DNA of 64,000 nt from an uncultured Bacteroidota bacterium (lineage in GTDB: Bacteria; Bacteroidota; Bacteroidia; Chitinophagales; Chitinophagaceae), in the NCBI GenBank assembly GCA_903865435.1, contig CAIPJS010000023.1, positions 62,001 to 126,000 of the forward strand. Reading direction: 5' to 3'. Each line of letters begins with the position of its first letter. Within the stretch, counting starts at the first letter, position 1. The notes below the pieces were generated by a model. That model made no database searches. It saw nothing but the letters and a program-made list of their open reading frames with translations, and was not told where the DNA came from. Position numbers and translations under genes: made by a program. Shown here piece by piece: positions 46,724 through 55,274 of the stretch.

Positions 46724-47710
46724 TTAACTAGCTAAGATTTTTACAATCTTTAACCATTCGTCTGAAATTTTTTGTTTTGCTTTAACCGCTTTGTCTAGTG
46801 GGGTATACTTCATTTTATTATCTACAATTCCCACCATAACATTGTGTGTGCCATTGATTAAACATTCTACAGCATGAAAGCCCATGCGACTTGCAATCAA
46901 ACGGTCTAAACAACTTGGTGATCCACCTCTTTGAATATGACCTAAGATACAAACACGAATATCTGCATTGGGTAATTTTTCTTTTAAGAAATTGCCTACC
47001 TGAGTAGCCCCACCAAACTCATCACCTTCGGCTACCACAATTAAGTTGACTAATTTTTTTCTTTTTTCTTTTTCAGTCAAGGAAGCAATCATGCCATCCA
47101 TATCTGTTTTTGATTCTGGAATCAAGATGTTTTCTGCACCTGTGGCAATACCACTGTGTAAAGCAATATAACCAGCATCACGCCCCATCACTTCCACAAC
47201 AAACAATCTATCATGCGCGTCTGCGGTATCTCTAATTTTATCGATGGCTTCTACAGCCGTATTGACAGCAGTATCAAATCCAATTGTAAAATCGCTGCCT
47301 GCAATGTCTTTATCAATAGTGCCTGGGATACCAATACAAGGAATGTCAAATTCATGGCTAAATATTTGCGCACCTTTGAAACTTCCATCTCCACCTATGA
47401 CAACGATCCCGTTAATGCCTCTTTTTTTTAAGTTTTGATAAGCAATTTTTCTTCCAGCGGGTTCTAAAAACGCTGCACTTCTTGCAGTCTTTAATATCGT
47501 ACCCCCGCGTTGAATGATATTGCCTACCGATTTTGATTCCATTGGAAAAATATCGTCATCAATCATTCCATTGTATCCTCTAGCTACACCAAAAACCTCA
47601 ATGCCATAGTGAACACTGGTTCTAACAACAGCTCTAATCGCAGCATTCATACCGGGAGCATCTCCACCAGAAGTCAAAACAGCGATTTTTGTTACTTTTT
47701 TAGCAGACAT
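46724..47710 (-). CDS. pfkA: ATP-dependent 6-phosphofructokinase
   Basis: The 328-residue enzyme phosphorylates fructose-6-phosphate. LTSGGDAPGMNAAIRA and VVIGGDGSFKGA mark an ATP-type PfkA. The catalytic loop PGTIDKDI has Lys where Asn is common but keeps both Asp. EVMGRDAGYIA and LGHIQRGGSPS follow. It heads the pfkA-pyk operon and has a 233-base upstream region with a TAAATTTG element and a palindrome. Confidence 0.95.
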   Translation of the reverse strand: MSAKKVTKIAVLTSGGDAPGMNAAIRAVVRTSVHYGIEVFGVARGYNGMIDDDIFPMESKSVGNIIQRGGTILKTARSAAFLEPAGRKIAYQNLKKRGINGIVVIGGDGSFKGAQIFSHEFDIPCIGIPGTIDKDIAGSDFTIGFDTAVNTAVEAIDKIRDTADAHDRLFVVEVMGRDAGYIALHSGIATGAENILIPESKTDMDGMIASLTEKEKRKKLVNLIVVAEGDEFGGATQVGNFLKEKLPNADIRVCILGHIQRGGSPSCLDRLIASRMGFHAVECLINGTHNVMVGIVDNKMKYTPLDKAVKAKQKISDEWLKIVKILAS

Positions 47711-47782
47711 AATATATTCAATTGTGCATTAAATGATTGATTTACAAGAGCCAATCAATTCATTATAAAATTAACCGAGCTA

Positions 47783-47790
47783 CAAATTTA
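47783..47790 (-). promoter_or_regulatory. -7 element before pfkA
   Basis: TAAATTTG on the minus strand, about 70 bases upstream of the pfkA start, next to the palindrome listed below. The rest of the 233-base gap holds no further gene. Confidence 0.5.
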
Positions 47791-47793
47791 ATC

Positions 47794-47807
47794 AATTGAG
47801 CTCAATT
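47794..47807. promoter_or_regulatory. 14-bp palindrome, candidate operator of pfkA-pyk
   Basis: AATTGAGCTCAATT is a perfect 14-bp palindrome, three bases upstream of the -7 element for pfkA, inside the core promoter spacer. Its place suits a repressor site (inference). Confidence 0.4.
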
Positions 47808-47943
47808 TACCATTCAATTTTGTAAACAGTTTGGGAATACTAACAGGCGTTAATACTTAATCCTGCCATAACTGCTCATAGAATAGTGGCTTAGGAATGC
47901 TCATTTAGAATTTTGCAAGATCCTATTGTAGCAATAAGGAGGC

Positions 47944-49905
47944 CTATTTGCTTTCTAAAATCAATAAATCGTTAAAGGCAATTTCATATTCTTTGTTCAT
48001 GGATCGAATCAAGGCATTTTTGTCTTGATAGCTTTTTTCTATAATATGAAATTTGGCAGCATCTGAATATACAGTAGGATCGGCCATATGTAACTCAATC
48101 TCGGCTTTTTCTTTATGTAAAGTTTCAATATTGTGTTCGATTTGAGCAATTGCTTTTTGTAATTTTTGGATTTGTTTTTGCAAATCTTTGTCTATGGCTT
48201 GAGGTTTAGCATCAATGGGTGCAGCAGTTTCTTGCTTGGATTGTTTGCGATTGTCTTTAGAAGGCGCTACTTTGTTGGATTCTGTTGCTTGCAATTTTTG
48301 CTTGGCCATTCTATCTTTCCATTCCAACCATTCTTTATAATCGCCTTTAAATTCTATAATTTTCTCCTCTTCAATCTCCCAAATTTTATTTGCAGTTTTA
48401 GAAATAAAATAACGATCGTGACTTACCAAGATAATCGTACCATCGTATTTGGTTAAGGCATCTGCTAAAAGTTCTACAGTAACCATATCCAAGTGGTTGG
48501 TAGGCTCATCTAGCATTAAGAAATTCGCTTTGCTAATAATAGTTTTTGTTAGGGCGACTCTTGCTTTTTCACCACCACTTAATACTTTAATTTTTTTATC
48601 TATCTCGTCACCACCAAATAAAAAGCAACCTAATAGTGCGCGCAATTCTAATTCAGTATTCTTGGTGCCGCATTCTTGTACTTCTTTTAATATGGTATTG
48701 TTTAAGTTTAAAGATTCTAGTTGGTGTTGTGCGTAAAAACTTTCTTCTACATTGTGTCCCCAAACTCTTTCTCCTTCAAATTTTTCCATGCCTGCTACAA
48801 TTCTAAGTAGGGTAGACTTTCCTTTTCCATTCGCACCAATGAGGGCAATTTTATCCCCTCTTTCAATTTCAGCAAATGCATTGTCTAAGATTTGAACATT
48901 CGGGAAAGCTTTGCCTACCCCTTTTAAGTCTACCAATACTTTACCTGGTGTTTTATCTACCGCAAAGTTGATTCTAATATTGGGTCTTTCAATTTTAACG
49001 TCTTCAATCACATCTAATTTATCTAAGCGCTTTTGAATAGACTGTGCCTGCGCTGCTTTAGAAGCTTTTGCTTTAAACCTTTCAATGAACTTTTCTTGTT
49101 GCTTTATATAATCTTGTTGATTCTCAAAAGCGCGTTGTTGTATTTCTACTCTTTGTTCTTTTTCAATTTCATAATGCTCATAATCGCCTGTATAAAAATG
49201 AAGTTGTTGTTGGTATACCTCCACAATCTTATTGACCATTTTATTTAAGAAGTATTTATCGTGACTTACAATCACCACGCTTCCTTTATAATGCAATAAA
49301 TACTTCTCTAACCATTCGATACTGGGTAAGTCTAAGTGGTTGGTAGGCTCATCCAATAACAAGACATCGGGTTGTTGTAAAATCATTTTAGCAAGTAGAA
49401 CACGCATTCTCCAACCTCCACTAAATTCTTTGTAGGGGCGGGTTAAATCTTTGATAGCAAATCCAAGACCATGTAAAACTTCTTCTGCTTTGTGATTGAT
49501 ATTGTAACCATCTAATAAATCTATTTCGTGTAAAGCGTCGGTATACTTAATTAATAAATCATTGTCCTCCGAATTGGCTTCTAATTCTTTACCCAATTGT
49601 TCTACTTCTTTTTCTAATTCACGCACTCTTTCAAAAGCACCTAAAGCCACTTCGGTAATGGATTCATTTGTATCAAAACTCAATAAATCTTGGTGTAAAT
49701 AGCCAATGGTGGTATCTCTTCCTTTTTCGACAGTTCCCTTGCTTGGATTCAATTGTCCCACCAATATTTTCAATAAGGTAGATTTCCCTGTACCATTATA
49801 GCCAATAAGACCAATACGTTCTCCTGGTTGAATGGACCAATTGGCCTCACTCACAATAACTCTAGCCCCAAACTCGAATGTCACATTTTGTAATCCTATT
49901 AGCAT
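47944..49905 (-). CDS. ABC-F family ATPase
   Basis: The 653-residue soluble protein has two ABC ATPase domains with no membrane part: Walker A GYNGTGKST and GANGKGKST, signatures EFSGGWRMR and LSGGEKARVAL, and Walker B LLLDEPTNHLD and MLDEPTNHLD. An inter-domain linker (about 230-300) contains the ribosome-contacting helices, and a C-terminal coiled coil (about 560-640) follows. This fits translation-factor ABC-F proteins of the Uup/EttA/YdiF group; which one cannot be fixed. It diverges from the lipoprotein gene. Confidence 0.93.
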   Translation of the reverse strand: MLIGLQNVTFEFGARVIVSEANWSIQPGERIGLIGYNGTGKSTLLKILVGQLNPSKGTVEKGRDTTIGYLHQDLLSFDTNESITEVALGAFERVRELEKEVEQLGKELEANSEDNDLLIKYTDALHEIDLLDGYNINHKAEEVLHGLGFAIKDLTRPYKEFSGGWRMRVLLAKMILQQPDVLLLDEPTNHLDLPSIEWLEKYLLHYKGSVVIVSHDKYFLNKMVNKIVEVYQQQLHFYTGDYEHYEIEKEQRVEIQQRAFENQQDYIKQQEKFIERFKAKASKAAQAQSIQKRLDKLDVIEDVKIERPNIRINFAVDKTPGKVLVDLKGVGKAFPNVQILDNAFAEIERGDKIALIGANGKGKSTLLRIVAGMEKFEGERVWGHNVEESFYAQHQLESLNLNNTILKEVQECGTKNTELELRALLGCFLFGGDEIDKKIKVLSGGEKARVALTKTIISKANFLMLDEPTNHLDMVTVELLADALTKYDGTIILVSHDRYFISKTANKIWEIEEEKIIEFKGDYKEWLEWKDRMAKQKLQATESNKVAPSKDNRKQSKQETAAPIDAKPQAIDKDLQKQIQKLQKAIAQIEHNIETLHKEKAEIELHMADPTVYSDAAKFHIIEKSYQDKNALIRSMNKEYEIAFNDLLILESK

Positions 49906-49925
49906 AATTATTTAAATATAGTCCG

Positions 49926-49933
49926 CAAAGTTA
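49926..49933 (-). promoter_or_regulatory. -7 element for the ABC-F gene
   Basis: TAACTTTG on the minus strand, 20 bases before the start codon. Confidence 0.45.
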
Positions 49934-49958
49934 GCTAGTTGAAGTATCTAATTATGCA

Positions 49959-49966
49959 TAAATTTG
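49959..49966 (+). promoter_or_regulatory. -7 element for the lipoprotein gene
   Basis: TAAATTTG 12 bases before the ATG, with a TTG 17 bases upstream that could be a short-spaced -33 partner. Confidence 0.45.
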
Positions 49967-49978
49967 TAAAAATATTTT

Positions 49979-50542
49979 ATGAATAGGGTATTCATTGCTT
50001 TTATGGCCTTTATTTTACTAGGTTGCAACAATTCCAATCCGCCAAGCACCAACAGTATGCTTTGGGAATTTCACGCCAAAAACAATCAAATAGCCTTTGA
50101 CAATGCTTGTCAACCATTATTAATAAACTATCAAGAAATTTTAAAAGGAGTACAGGCCAAGGATACCGCCTTTTTATTTAATGCTGCTAAAAATTTAAGC
50201 ACTTTGATGGATTCCTTTCCAGTATTCACTTCTTCAAAAGACAGTGCCTTAAACGATCATATCAAACATGGTCTAACCAATATCCAATCCGAAATTCAAG
50301 GTTTAATGGCCGAGACTTCTTGGTTTGAAATGTACAAAGCTGCCAATATGATATCCATTCAAATGATTCATTTATTAGGGGAGGCAGGCTATGGAAAAAA
50401 TAATATCTATATTTTCCATACTTCATTTGAACAACAGGAAGATGGTTTTTACTGGTTTGGAATCAATAAGACTGCGAGAGATCCTTATCATCCAGAACAA
50501 AAAGAGTTGGTGGAAGCCCCATCAATTTTACAAGAGCCTTAG
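49979..50542 (+). CDS. Uncharacterised lipoprotein
   Basis: A 187-residue protein with a lipobox (FMAFILLGC, then NNSN) and no recognised domain. The mature part looks helical, with several Asp, His and Phe residues. It is transcribed alone and overlaps the convergent gene by four bases at the stop codons. Confidence 0.7.
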   Translation: MNRVFIAFMAFILLGCNNSNPPSTNSMLWEFHAKNNQIAFDNACQPLLINYQEILKGVQAKDTAFLFNAAKNLSTLMDSFPVFTSSKDSALNDHIKHGLTNIQSEIQGLMAETSWFEMYKAANMISIQMIHLLGEAGYGKNNIYIFHTSFEQQEDGFYWFGINKTARDPYHPEQKELVEAPSILQEP

Positions 50543-51651
50543 TTGGGGGCTATGTAATTAAGGATCAGCATGGCATTGGTTTGTAAATTAGAAGTGATGT
50601 AGATTTCTTTTCGTGTATTGCCATCTTTTAAAATCATCAATGCGGTATTGGGAGGGAGGGTGCCTAAATTTTCTGCAACAATAATTATTTCATGTTCGGT
50701 TACCTCTTTGCTAAAGTCTAATTCGAAATGAATGGATTTGTAACTTAATCTTTGATTTTTTAGAATCTGAACTTTATTGTCATACACCATGATGCTGTCA
50801 TTGTCGATGGTGCCATTGTCAAACATTTCAAAACTAATATGTGGATTGTTGACCGTAATCTTATTCACCAATTTGTTTTCTCTTCCAACCAAAACATAAG
50901 GTAAAATTTGATTTCGATTGATTGTTTTTGAATTGTCTGCTTTGCCGACTACTTTGTTGGTTTCTGCTAAACTTGTACTTGGAGGTTCCGTAATAGAGTT
51001 GGATGCAGCCACAGCTTGGTTTATTGAAGGTGTATTCGTAATTGAATTTGCTGTTGCTTTTGCTGCTGAATTGGTAGAAGTGGCAGAAAGTAAATTAGCT
51101 GCATTGGGAATTATTTTAACTTGATTCAATTTTTTTTCTTGTGCAACTGATTTATCAGCTACCATTGATTTATTTTGTGTAGGTAATTTTTTTGTTAAAA
51201 GCTTTACAATAGGAATTACTTTTTCTAAATAAACAGTTCCGCTTCCGCAGTCTTTGCCTAATTTGGAATTATTTGAAATATAAGTACCTTCTAAAGTTTC
51301 AACACCTCTAATCGTATTAAAGGTGAGGTAATTGGTCATTAAACAGGCTTCAAAATTGCCAACCAGTTTCATGTTTTCAAATTTTGTTTCTAGCACACTT
51401 ACCAATTCTGTTTGTGGCGAATGCATGCCAGTGGCGATGGCCTTGGCAGAAAAATTATTTGAATAATGGGTGTAAGTAATAACAGATAAACTATGGTTGG
51501 GCAATTCTTTAATGTCCAACTCGTAATTGTACACTTTACCATCTGGATCGTTATTAGGAGTAAAAATACCTTTCCACTTTCCGCTTAGGTCTTGGCCAAT
51601 AAGCAGGGTGGGTAACCAAATGGGGAGCAGAAGCAAAATGATGCGGCGCAT
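50539..51651 (-). CDS. Uncharacterised exported protein
   Basis: A 370-residue protein with a signal peptide (ILLLLPIWLPTLLIGQ). The N-terminal part (about 20-150: LSGKWKGIFT, LDIKELPNHSLSVITY, TLEGTYISNNS) is a beta-rich domain of lipocalin-like look. A low-complexity Ser/Ala/Asn linker (about 170-235) separates it from a C-terminal beta domain (about 245-370). No function known. Its -7 element sits four bases before the ATG. Confidence 0.72.
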   Translation of the reverse strand: MRRIILLLLPIWLPTLLIGQDLSGKWKGIFTPNNDPDGKVYNYELDIKELPNHSLSVITYTHYSNNFSAKAIATGMHSPQTELVSVLETKFENMKLVGNFEACLMTNYLTFNTIRGVETLEGTYISNNSKLGKDCGSGTVYLEKVIPIVKLLTKKLPTQNKSMVADKSVAQEKKLNQVKIIPNAANLLSATSTNSAAKATANSITNTPSINQAVAASNSITEPPSTSLAETNKVVGKADNSKTINRNQILPYVLVGRENKLVNKITVNNPHISFEMFDNGTIDNDSIMVYDNKVQILKNQRLSYKSIHFELDFSKEVTEHEIIIVAENLGTLPPNTALMILKDGNTRKEIYITSNLQTNAMLILNYIAPN

Positions 51652-51655
51652 ATTG

Positions 51656-51663
51656 CAAAGCTA
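51656..51663 (-). promoter_or_regulatory. -7 element next to a start codon
   Basis: TAGCTTTG on the minus strand, ending four bases before the ATG. Transcription would then start at or near the start codon. Confidence 0.5.
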
Positions 51664-51688
51664 TGTATAAAATATGAACCGCTTTTAT

Positions 51689-51696
51689 TACCTTTG
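51689..51696 (+). promoter_or_regulatory. -7 element for thrS
   Basis: TACCTTTG, 25 bases before the thrS ATG, back to back with the divergent -7 element of the exported-protein gene. Confidence 0.5.
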
Positions 51697-51721
51697 CAGA
51701 CATATATTATAGACAAAAAAT

Positions 51722-53662
51722 ATGGTTCAAATTCAATTTCCAGACGGTGCAGTACGTTCTTATGAAAAAGGGATTACTGCTTTAGGCATTGCAAAATCAA
51801 TTAGTGAAGGTTTGGCAAAAAAAGTATTGGCAGCTTCTGTAAACGGAGAAGTGTATGATGCCACGCGTGCCATTAATGAGGACGCAGCCTTAAAATTATT
51901 AACCTGGGACGATGCCGATGGTAAAAATACCTTCTGGCATTCTTCTGCACATTTATTAGCAGAGGCAGTGGAAATGCAATTTCCTGGTGCTAAATTTTGG
52001 GTAGGACCCGCTTTAGAAAAAGGCTTTTATTATGATATCGATTTAGGAGATAAAACCATTAAAGAGGAAGATGTATTGTCTCTTGAAAAAAAGATGAATG
52101 AATTGGCTAAACAAGCCAACGCTTATATCCGCAAAGAAATGTCAAAGGCCGAAGCCATTGCTTATTTCACAGAGAAAGAAGATGAATACAAATTAGATTT
52201 ATTGTCAGGTTTAGAAGATGGATCTATTACTTTTTATACACAAGGGGCATTTACCGATTTGTGTCGTGGCCCGCATATTCCGAATACTGGTTTTATTAAA
52301 GCTATAAAAATCACCAATATTGCTGGTGCGTTTTGGAAAGGCGATGAGAAAAATAAAATGTTGACGAGGGTATATGGTATTACATTTCCCAATCAAAAAG
52401 AATTGGATGAATATTTATTGTTATTAGAAGAAGCTAAAAAAAGAGACCACAGAAAATTAGGAAAAGAATTAGGCATTTATACCATGGATGATGATGTAGG
52501 GCCTGGTCTTCCTTTATGGATGCCCAACGGAACCATTATCATTGAGGAGTTAGAAAATTTAGCCAAACAAACCGAAGAGGATGCAGGCTACAAGCGCGTA
52601 GTGACGCCACATATTGCAAAAGAAAGCATGTACATTAAGAGTGGTCACTTGCCTTATTATCAAGACAGCATGTTCCCTCCTATGGAATTGGATGGCACGA
52701 AGTATTATTTAAAAGCAATGAACTGTCCGCATCATCATAAGATTTTTGAAGCGGAACCAAAGAGTTATAAAGACATGCCACTTCGTTTAGCAGAATATGG
52801 CACTTGTTATAGATATGAGCAAAGCGGAGAATTGTTTGGACTCATGCGTGTGCGTTGTTTACACATGAACGATGCGCATATTTATTGTACCAAAGAACAA
52901 TTTGCACAAGAGTTTAGAGCGGTGAATGAGATGTATTTAAAGTATTTTAAAATTTTTGGAATTGATAAATACGTGATGCGTTTAAGTTTACATGATCCCA
53001 AAAAATTAGGACAGAAATACATTAACGAACCTGAACTTTGGTTAGAAACAGAAGCCATGGTGCGTGCTGTATTAATTGAAACCGGAACGCCGTTTGTAGA
53101 AGTGCAAGACGAAGGGGCATTTTACGGACCTAAGATTGATGTGCAAATATGGAGCATCATAGGACGAGAATTTACATTAGCGACCAATCAAGTAGATTTT
53201 GCACAAGGCAAAAGATTTAATTTAAGTTTCACCAATAAAGACAATGAGCCAGAAACTCCATTAATTATTCATCGCGCACCTTTAGGCACTCATGAGCGCT
53301 TTATTGGCTTTTTATTAGAGCATTATGCTGGTAAGTTTCCGGTTTGGTTGGCGCCGATGCAAGTTAAAATTTTACCTATAAGCGATAAGTTTATGCCTTA
53401 TGCAGAAACGGTGATGGCTGAATTTAAGAAAGCAGGTGTGCGCGTAGCCATTGATGATAGAAATGAAAAAATTGGTAAAAAGATTAGAGATACTGAAATC
53501 ATGAAAGTGCCCTATATGTTGGTGATTGGAGAGAAAGAAGTAGCCGAAAATAAATTGTCTGTTCGCAGGCAAGGCAAGGGGGACATGGGGATGCTAGACA
53601 AATCATCGTTTTTGACGCAGGTAGTGGCCGAAATTGAGGAAAGAAGGGCTCCTGCGGAATAA
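51722..53662 (+). CDS. thrS: Threonyl-tRNA synthetase
   Basis: The 646-residue class II synthetase has an N-terminal TGS domain (about 1-60), an editing domain with the HSSAHLLAEAV metal site, and the catalytic core (AMNCPHHHKIF, RYEQSGELFGLMRVR, RAPLGTHERFI) plus a C-terminal anticodon-binding domain. It charges tRNA-Thr and edits Ser-tRNA-Thr. It begins the thrS-infC-rpmI-rplT translation block, a conserved bacterial gene order. Confidence 0.97.
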   Translation: MVQIQFPDGAVRSYEKGITALGIAKSISEGLAKKVLAASVNGEVYDATRAINEDAALKLLTWDDADGKNTFWHSSAHLLAEAVEMQFPGAKFWVGPALEKGFYYDIDLGDKTIKEEDVLSLEKKMNELAKQANAYIRKEMSKAEAIAYFTEKEDEYKLDLLSGLEDGSITFYTQGAFTDLCRGPHIPNTGFIKAIKITNIAGAFWKGDEKNKMLTRVYGITFPNQKELDEYLLLLEEAKKRDHRKLGKELGIYTMDDDVGPGLPLWMPNGTIIIEELENLAKQTEEDAGYKRVVTPHIAKESMYIKSGHLPYYQDSMFPPMELDGTKYYLKAMNCPHHHKIFEAEPKSYKDMPLRLAEYGTCYRYEQSGELFGLMRVRCLHMNDAHIYCTKEQFAQEFRAVNEMYLKYFKIFGIDKYVMRLSLHDPKKLGQKYINEPELWLETEAMVRAVLIETGTPFVEVQDEGAFYGPKIDVQIWSIIGREFTLATNQVDFAQGKRFNLSFTNKDNEPETPLIIHRAPLGTHERFIGFLLEHYAGKFPVWLAPMQVKILPISDKFMPYAETVMAEFKKAGVRVAIDDRNEKIGKKIRDTEIMKVPYMLVIGEKEVAENKLSVRRQGKGDMGMLDKSSFLTQVVAEIEERRAPAE

Positions 53663-53724
53663 TGAAGCACCATATCATAACATTGACTATCTTTACAAAA
53701 CTTAAATAAACGTTTAATTACTTA

Positions 53725-54306
53725 ATGGCATTACCGAACAGAGGACCCAGATTTAACCCAAGGTTTCAAAGACAACAAGAACCAGAGCATCGCATTAATG
53801 ATCGCATTCGAGTTCCACAAATTAGATTGGTTGGAGACAACATTACAGTGGGTGTTTACAATACACAAGAAGCGCTGAAAATAGCTGCAGACCAAGGTTT
53901 GGACTTAGTAGAGATTTCTCCAACAGCCGATCCCCCAGTTTGTAAAGTCATAGATTATAAGAAGTTCCTTTACGAGAAAAAGCGTAAGGAAAAGGAAATG
54001 AAAGCGAACTCAAAGCAATCAGAGATCAAAGAGATTCGTTTTACCCCAGGTACCGATGACCACGATTTCGATTTTAAAGCAAAACATGCTGAAAAATTTT
54101 TACAAGACGGAAATAAGGTTAAGGCCTATGTTCAGTTCAAGGGTCGTGCCATTATGTTCCAAGACCGTGGACAGTTGCTTTTATTGAAATTTGCAGAACG
54201 TTTGGCCGAAGCGGGGACTTTAGAAAGCATGCCTAAATTGGAAGGAAAAAGGATGTTTGCCATTTTTCAACCTAAAGCCGGTGGTAAAAAGAAAGCAGCT
54301 TCTTAA
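53725..54306 (+). CDS. infC: Translation initiation factor IF-3
   Basis: The 193-residue protein binds the 30S subunit and checks start-codon selection. After a short basic N-terminal extension come the family marks INDRIRVPQIRLVGDN, GLDLVEISPTADPPVCKVIDY, EIRFTP, AEKFLQDGNKVKAYVQFKGR and the Lys-rich tail. The start is a plain ATG, not the AUU that many species use for self-control. It is 62 bases after thrS and ends in a strong terminator before rpmI. Confidence 0.97.
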   Translation: MALPNRGPRFNPRFQRQQEPEHRINDRIRVPQIRLVGDNITVGVYNTQEALKIAADQGLDLVEISPTADPPVCKVIDYKKFLYEKKRKEKEMKANSKQSEIKEIRFTPGTDDHDFDFKAKHAEKFLQDGNKVKAYVQFKGRAIMFQDRGQLLLLKFAERLAEAGTLESMPKLEGKRMFAIFQPKAGGKKKAAS

Positions 54307-54339
54307 CTAAGTAACTGATTATCAGCATCATTATACCTG

Positions 54340-54371
54340 AGTGCTTCTTTCAATAGAAGCACTTTTTTTTT
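54340..54371 (+). terminator. Strong terminator between infC and rpmI
   Basis: AGTGCTTCT and AGAAGCACT form a perfect 9-bp stem with a 6-base loop and a T-run of nine. Its position inside a usually continuous operon is notable. Confidence 0.88.
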
Positions 54372-54399
54372 GCTATATCATTATTCCAACGTACCTTCG
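54369..54399 (+). promoter_or_regulatory. Promoter of rpmI-rplT overlapping the infC terminator
   Basis: TTTG formed by the last T of the terminator T-run, 19 bases, then TACCTTCG (one mismatch to TAnnTTTG). A transcript would start near 54406, leaving a leader of about 75 bases before rpmI. Confidence 0.55.
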
Positions 54400-54479
54400 C
54401 CGTCCATTTCCCACATGGCCCAAAAAGTGTTCCGCCCGTGCAGAACCGCCAGCAGGGAGTAATCGTAAAGATTATAATA
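54400..54479 (+). promoter_or_regulatory. rpmI 5' leader, candidate r-protein autoregulatory element
   Basis: This leader is markedly more GC-rich than nearby gaps and holds several short inverted repeats: CCAT/ATGG, GTTC/GAAC and, directly before the start, TAATC/GATTA with a 5-base loop (54460-54474). Such a structure could sit over the rpmI ribosome site and respond to L20 or L35 (inference). Confidence 0.4.
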
Positions 54480-54680
54480 ATGCCAAAAGTAAAAACTAAC
54501 TCGAGCGCAAAAAAGCGTTTTAAAGTTACTGGAACCGGTGAAATCACCTTCCAAAAAGCCTTCAAAAGACACATTCTTACCAAGAAATCAACTAAGCGCA
54601 AAAGAGCGATGAGAAAAAAAGGACTTGTTGGGTCAACTAACAAAGACTTCGTTCTTCGTTTATTAAGATTGAAAGGATAG
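54480..54680 (+). CDS. rpmI: 50S ribosomal protein bL35
   Basis: A 66-residue basic protein beginning [20 protein letters not shown], the standard bL35 opening, with [14 protein letters not shown] and a Lys/Arg-rich tail. The ATG at this block was chosen over an upstream in-frame GTG. It is 96 bases before rplT. Confidence 0.97.
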   Translation: MPKVKTNSSAKKRFKVTGTGEITFQKAFKRHILTKKSTKRKRAMRKKGLVGSTNKDFVLRLLRLKG

Positions 54681-54776
54681 TCAAACACTTAACCAAGTAA
54701 GGTTTATTTAAACAAAATTTAATTCACCGGATCCGATCATCAACTTGATAAAACAGGATTCAAAAAAATATTAATT

Positions 54777-55121
54777 ATGCCACGTTCAAAAAATGCCGTT
54801 GCATCTAGAGCAAGAAGAAAAAAGATATTCGAACAAGCGAAAGGATTTTATGGTAAACGTAAAAACGTTTATACCGTTGCCAAAAACGTATTAGAGAAAG
54901 GTTTGACTTACAGTTATGTAGGTCGTAAGTTAAAAAAGCGTGAGTACCGTACTTTATGGATTGCACGTATCAATGCAGCAGTGCGTGAAGAAGGACTTAC
55001 CTACAGCCAATTCATCAACCTTTTAGCAAAAAAAGGATCTGATTTAAACCGTAAGGTTTTAGCAGACTTAGCAATGAACGAGCCAGCAAGCTTCAAAGCC
55101 TTGGTTCAATCGGTGAAGTAG
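54777..55121 (+). CDS. rplT: 50S ribosomal protein bL20
   Basis: A 114-residue protein starting [17 protein letters not shown] and containing [23 protein letters not shown] and GLTYSQFI, which mark bL20, an early 50S assembly protein that also represses its own operon in many bacteria. It ends the block with a terminator 20 bases after the stop. Confidence 0.97.
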   Translation: MPRSKNAVASRARRKKIFEQAKGFYGKRKNVYTVAKNVLEKGLTYSYVGRKLKKREYRTLWIARINAAVREEGLTYSQFINLLAKKGSDLNRKVLADLAMNEPASFKALVQSVK

Positions 55122-55141
55122 ATCCATTCTCAAAATTTTAA

Positions 55142-55177
55142 AAATCCTGCTCCGACAATGTCGAGGCGGGATTTTTT
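55142..55177 (+). terminator. Terminator after rplT
   Basis: A 15-bp stem (AAATCCTGCTCCGAC with GTCGAGGCGGGATTT, one mismatch and two G-U pairs), 3-base loop and T6. It closes the translation block. Confidence 0.9.
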
Positions 55178-55232
55178 GTTTCTGCCCTAACACCCGCGCA
55201 AAATTTCCGTCCCCAATATCCGTTCAAAGAAC

Positions 55233-55240
55233 TATTTTTG
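55233..55240 (+). promoter_or_regulatory. -7 element for the arginine decarboxylase gene
   Basis: TATTTTTG matches TAnnTTTG, 34 bases before the ATG; no clear -33 partner. Confidence 0.45.
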
Positions 55241-55274
55241 TGCTCTAAAAATAACAAGCTAACCCTGTTTAAAA

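Noticed and set aside
47300-47360. PfkA loop TIDKD instead of TIDND as a sign of a PPi-dependent enzyme
   Set aside because: Both catalytic Asp are kept and the GGDGS motif is ATP-type; a single Asn-to-Lys change is weak evidence.
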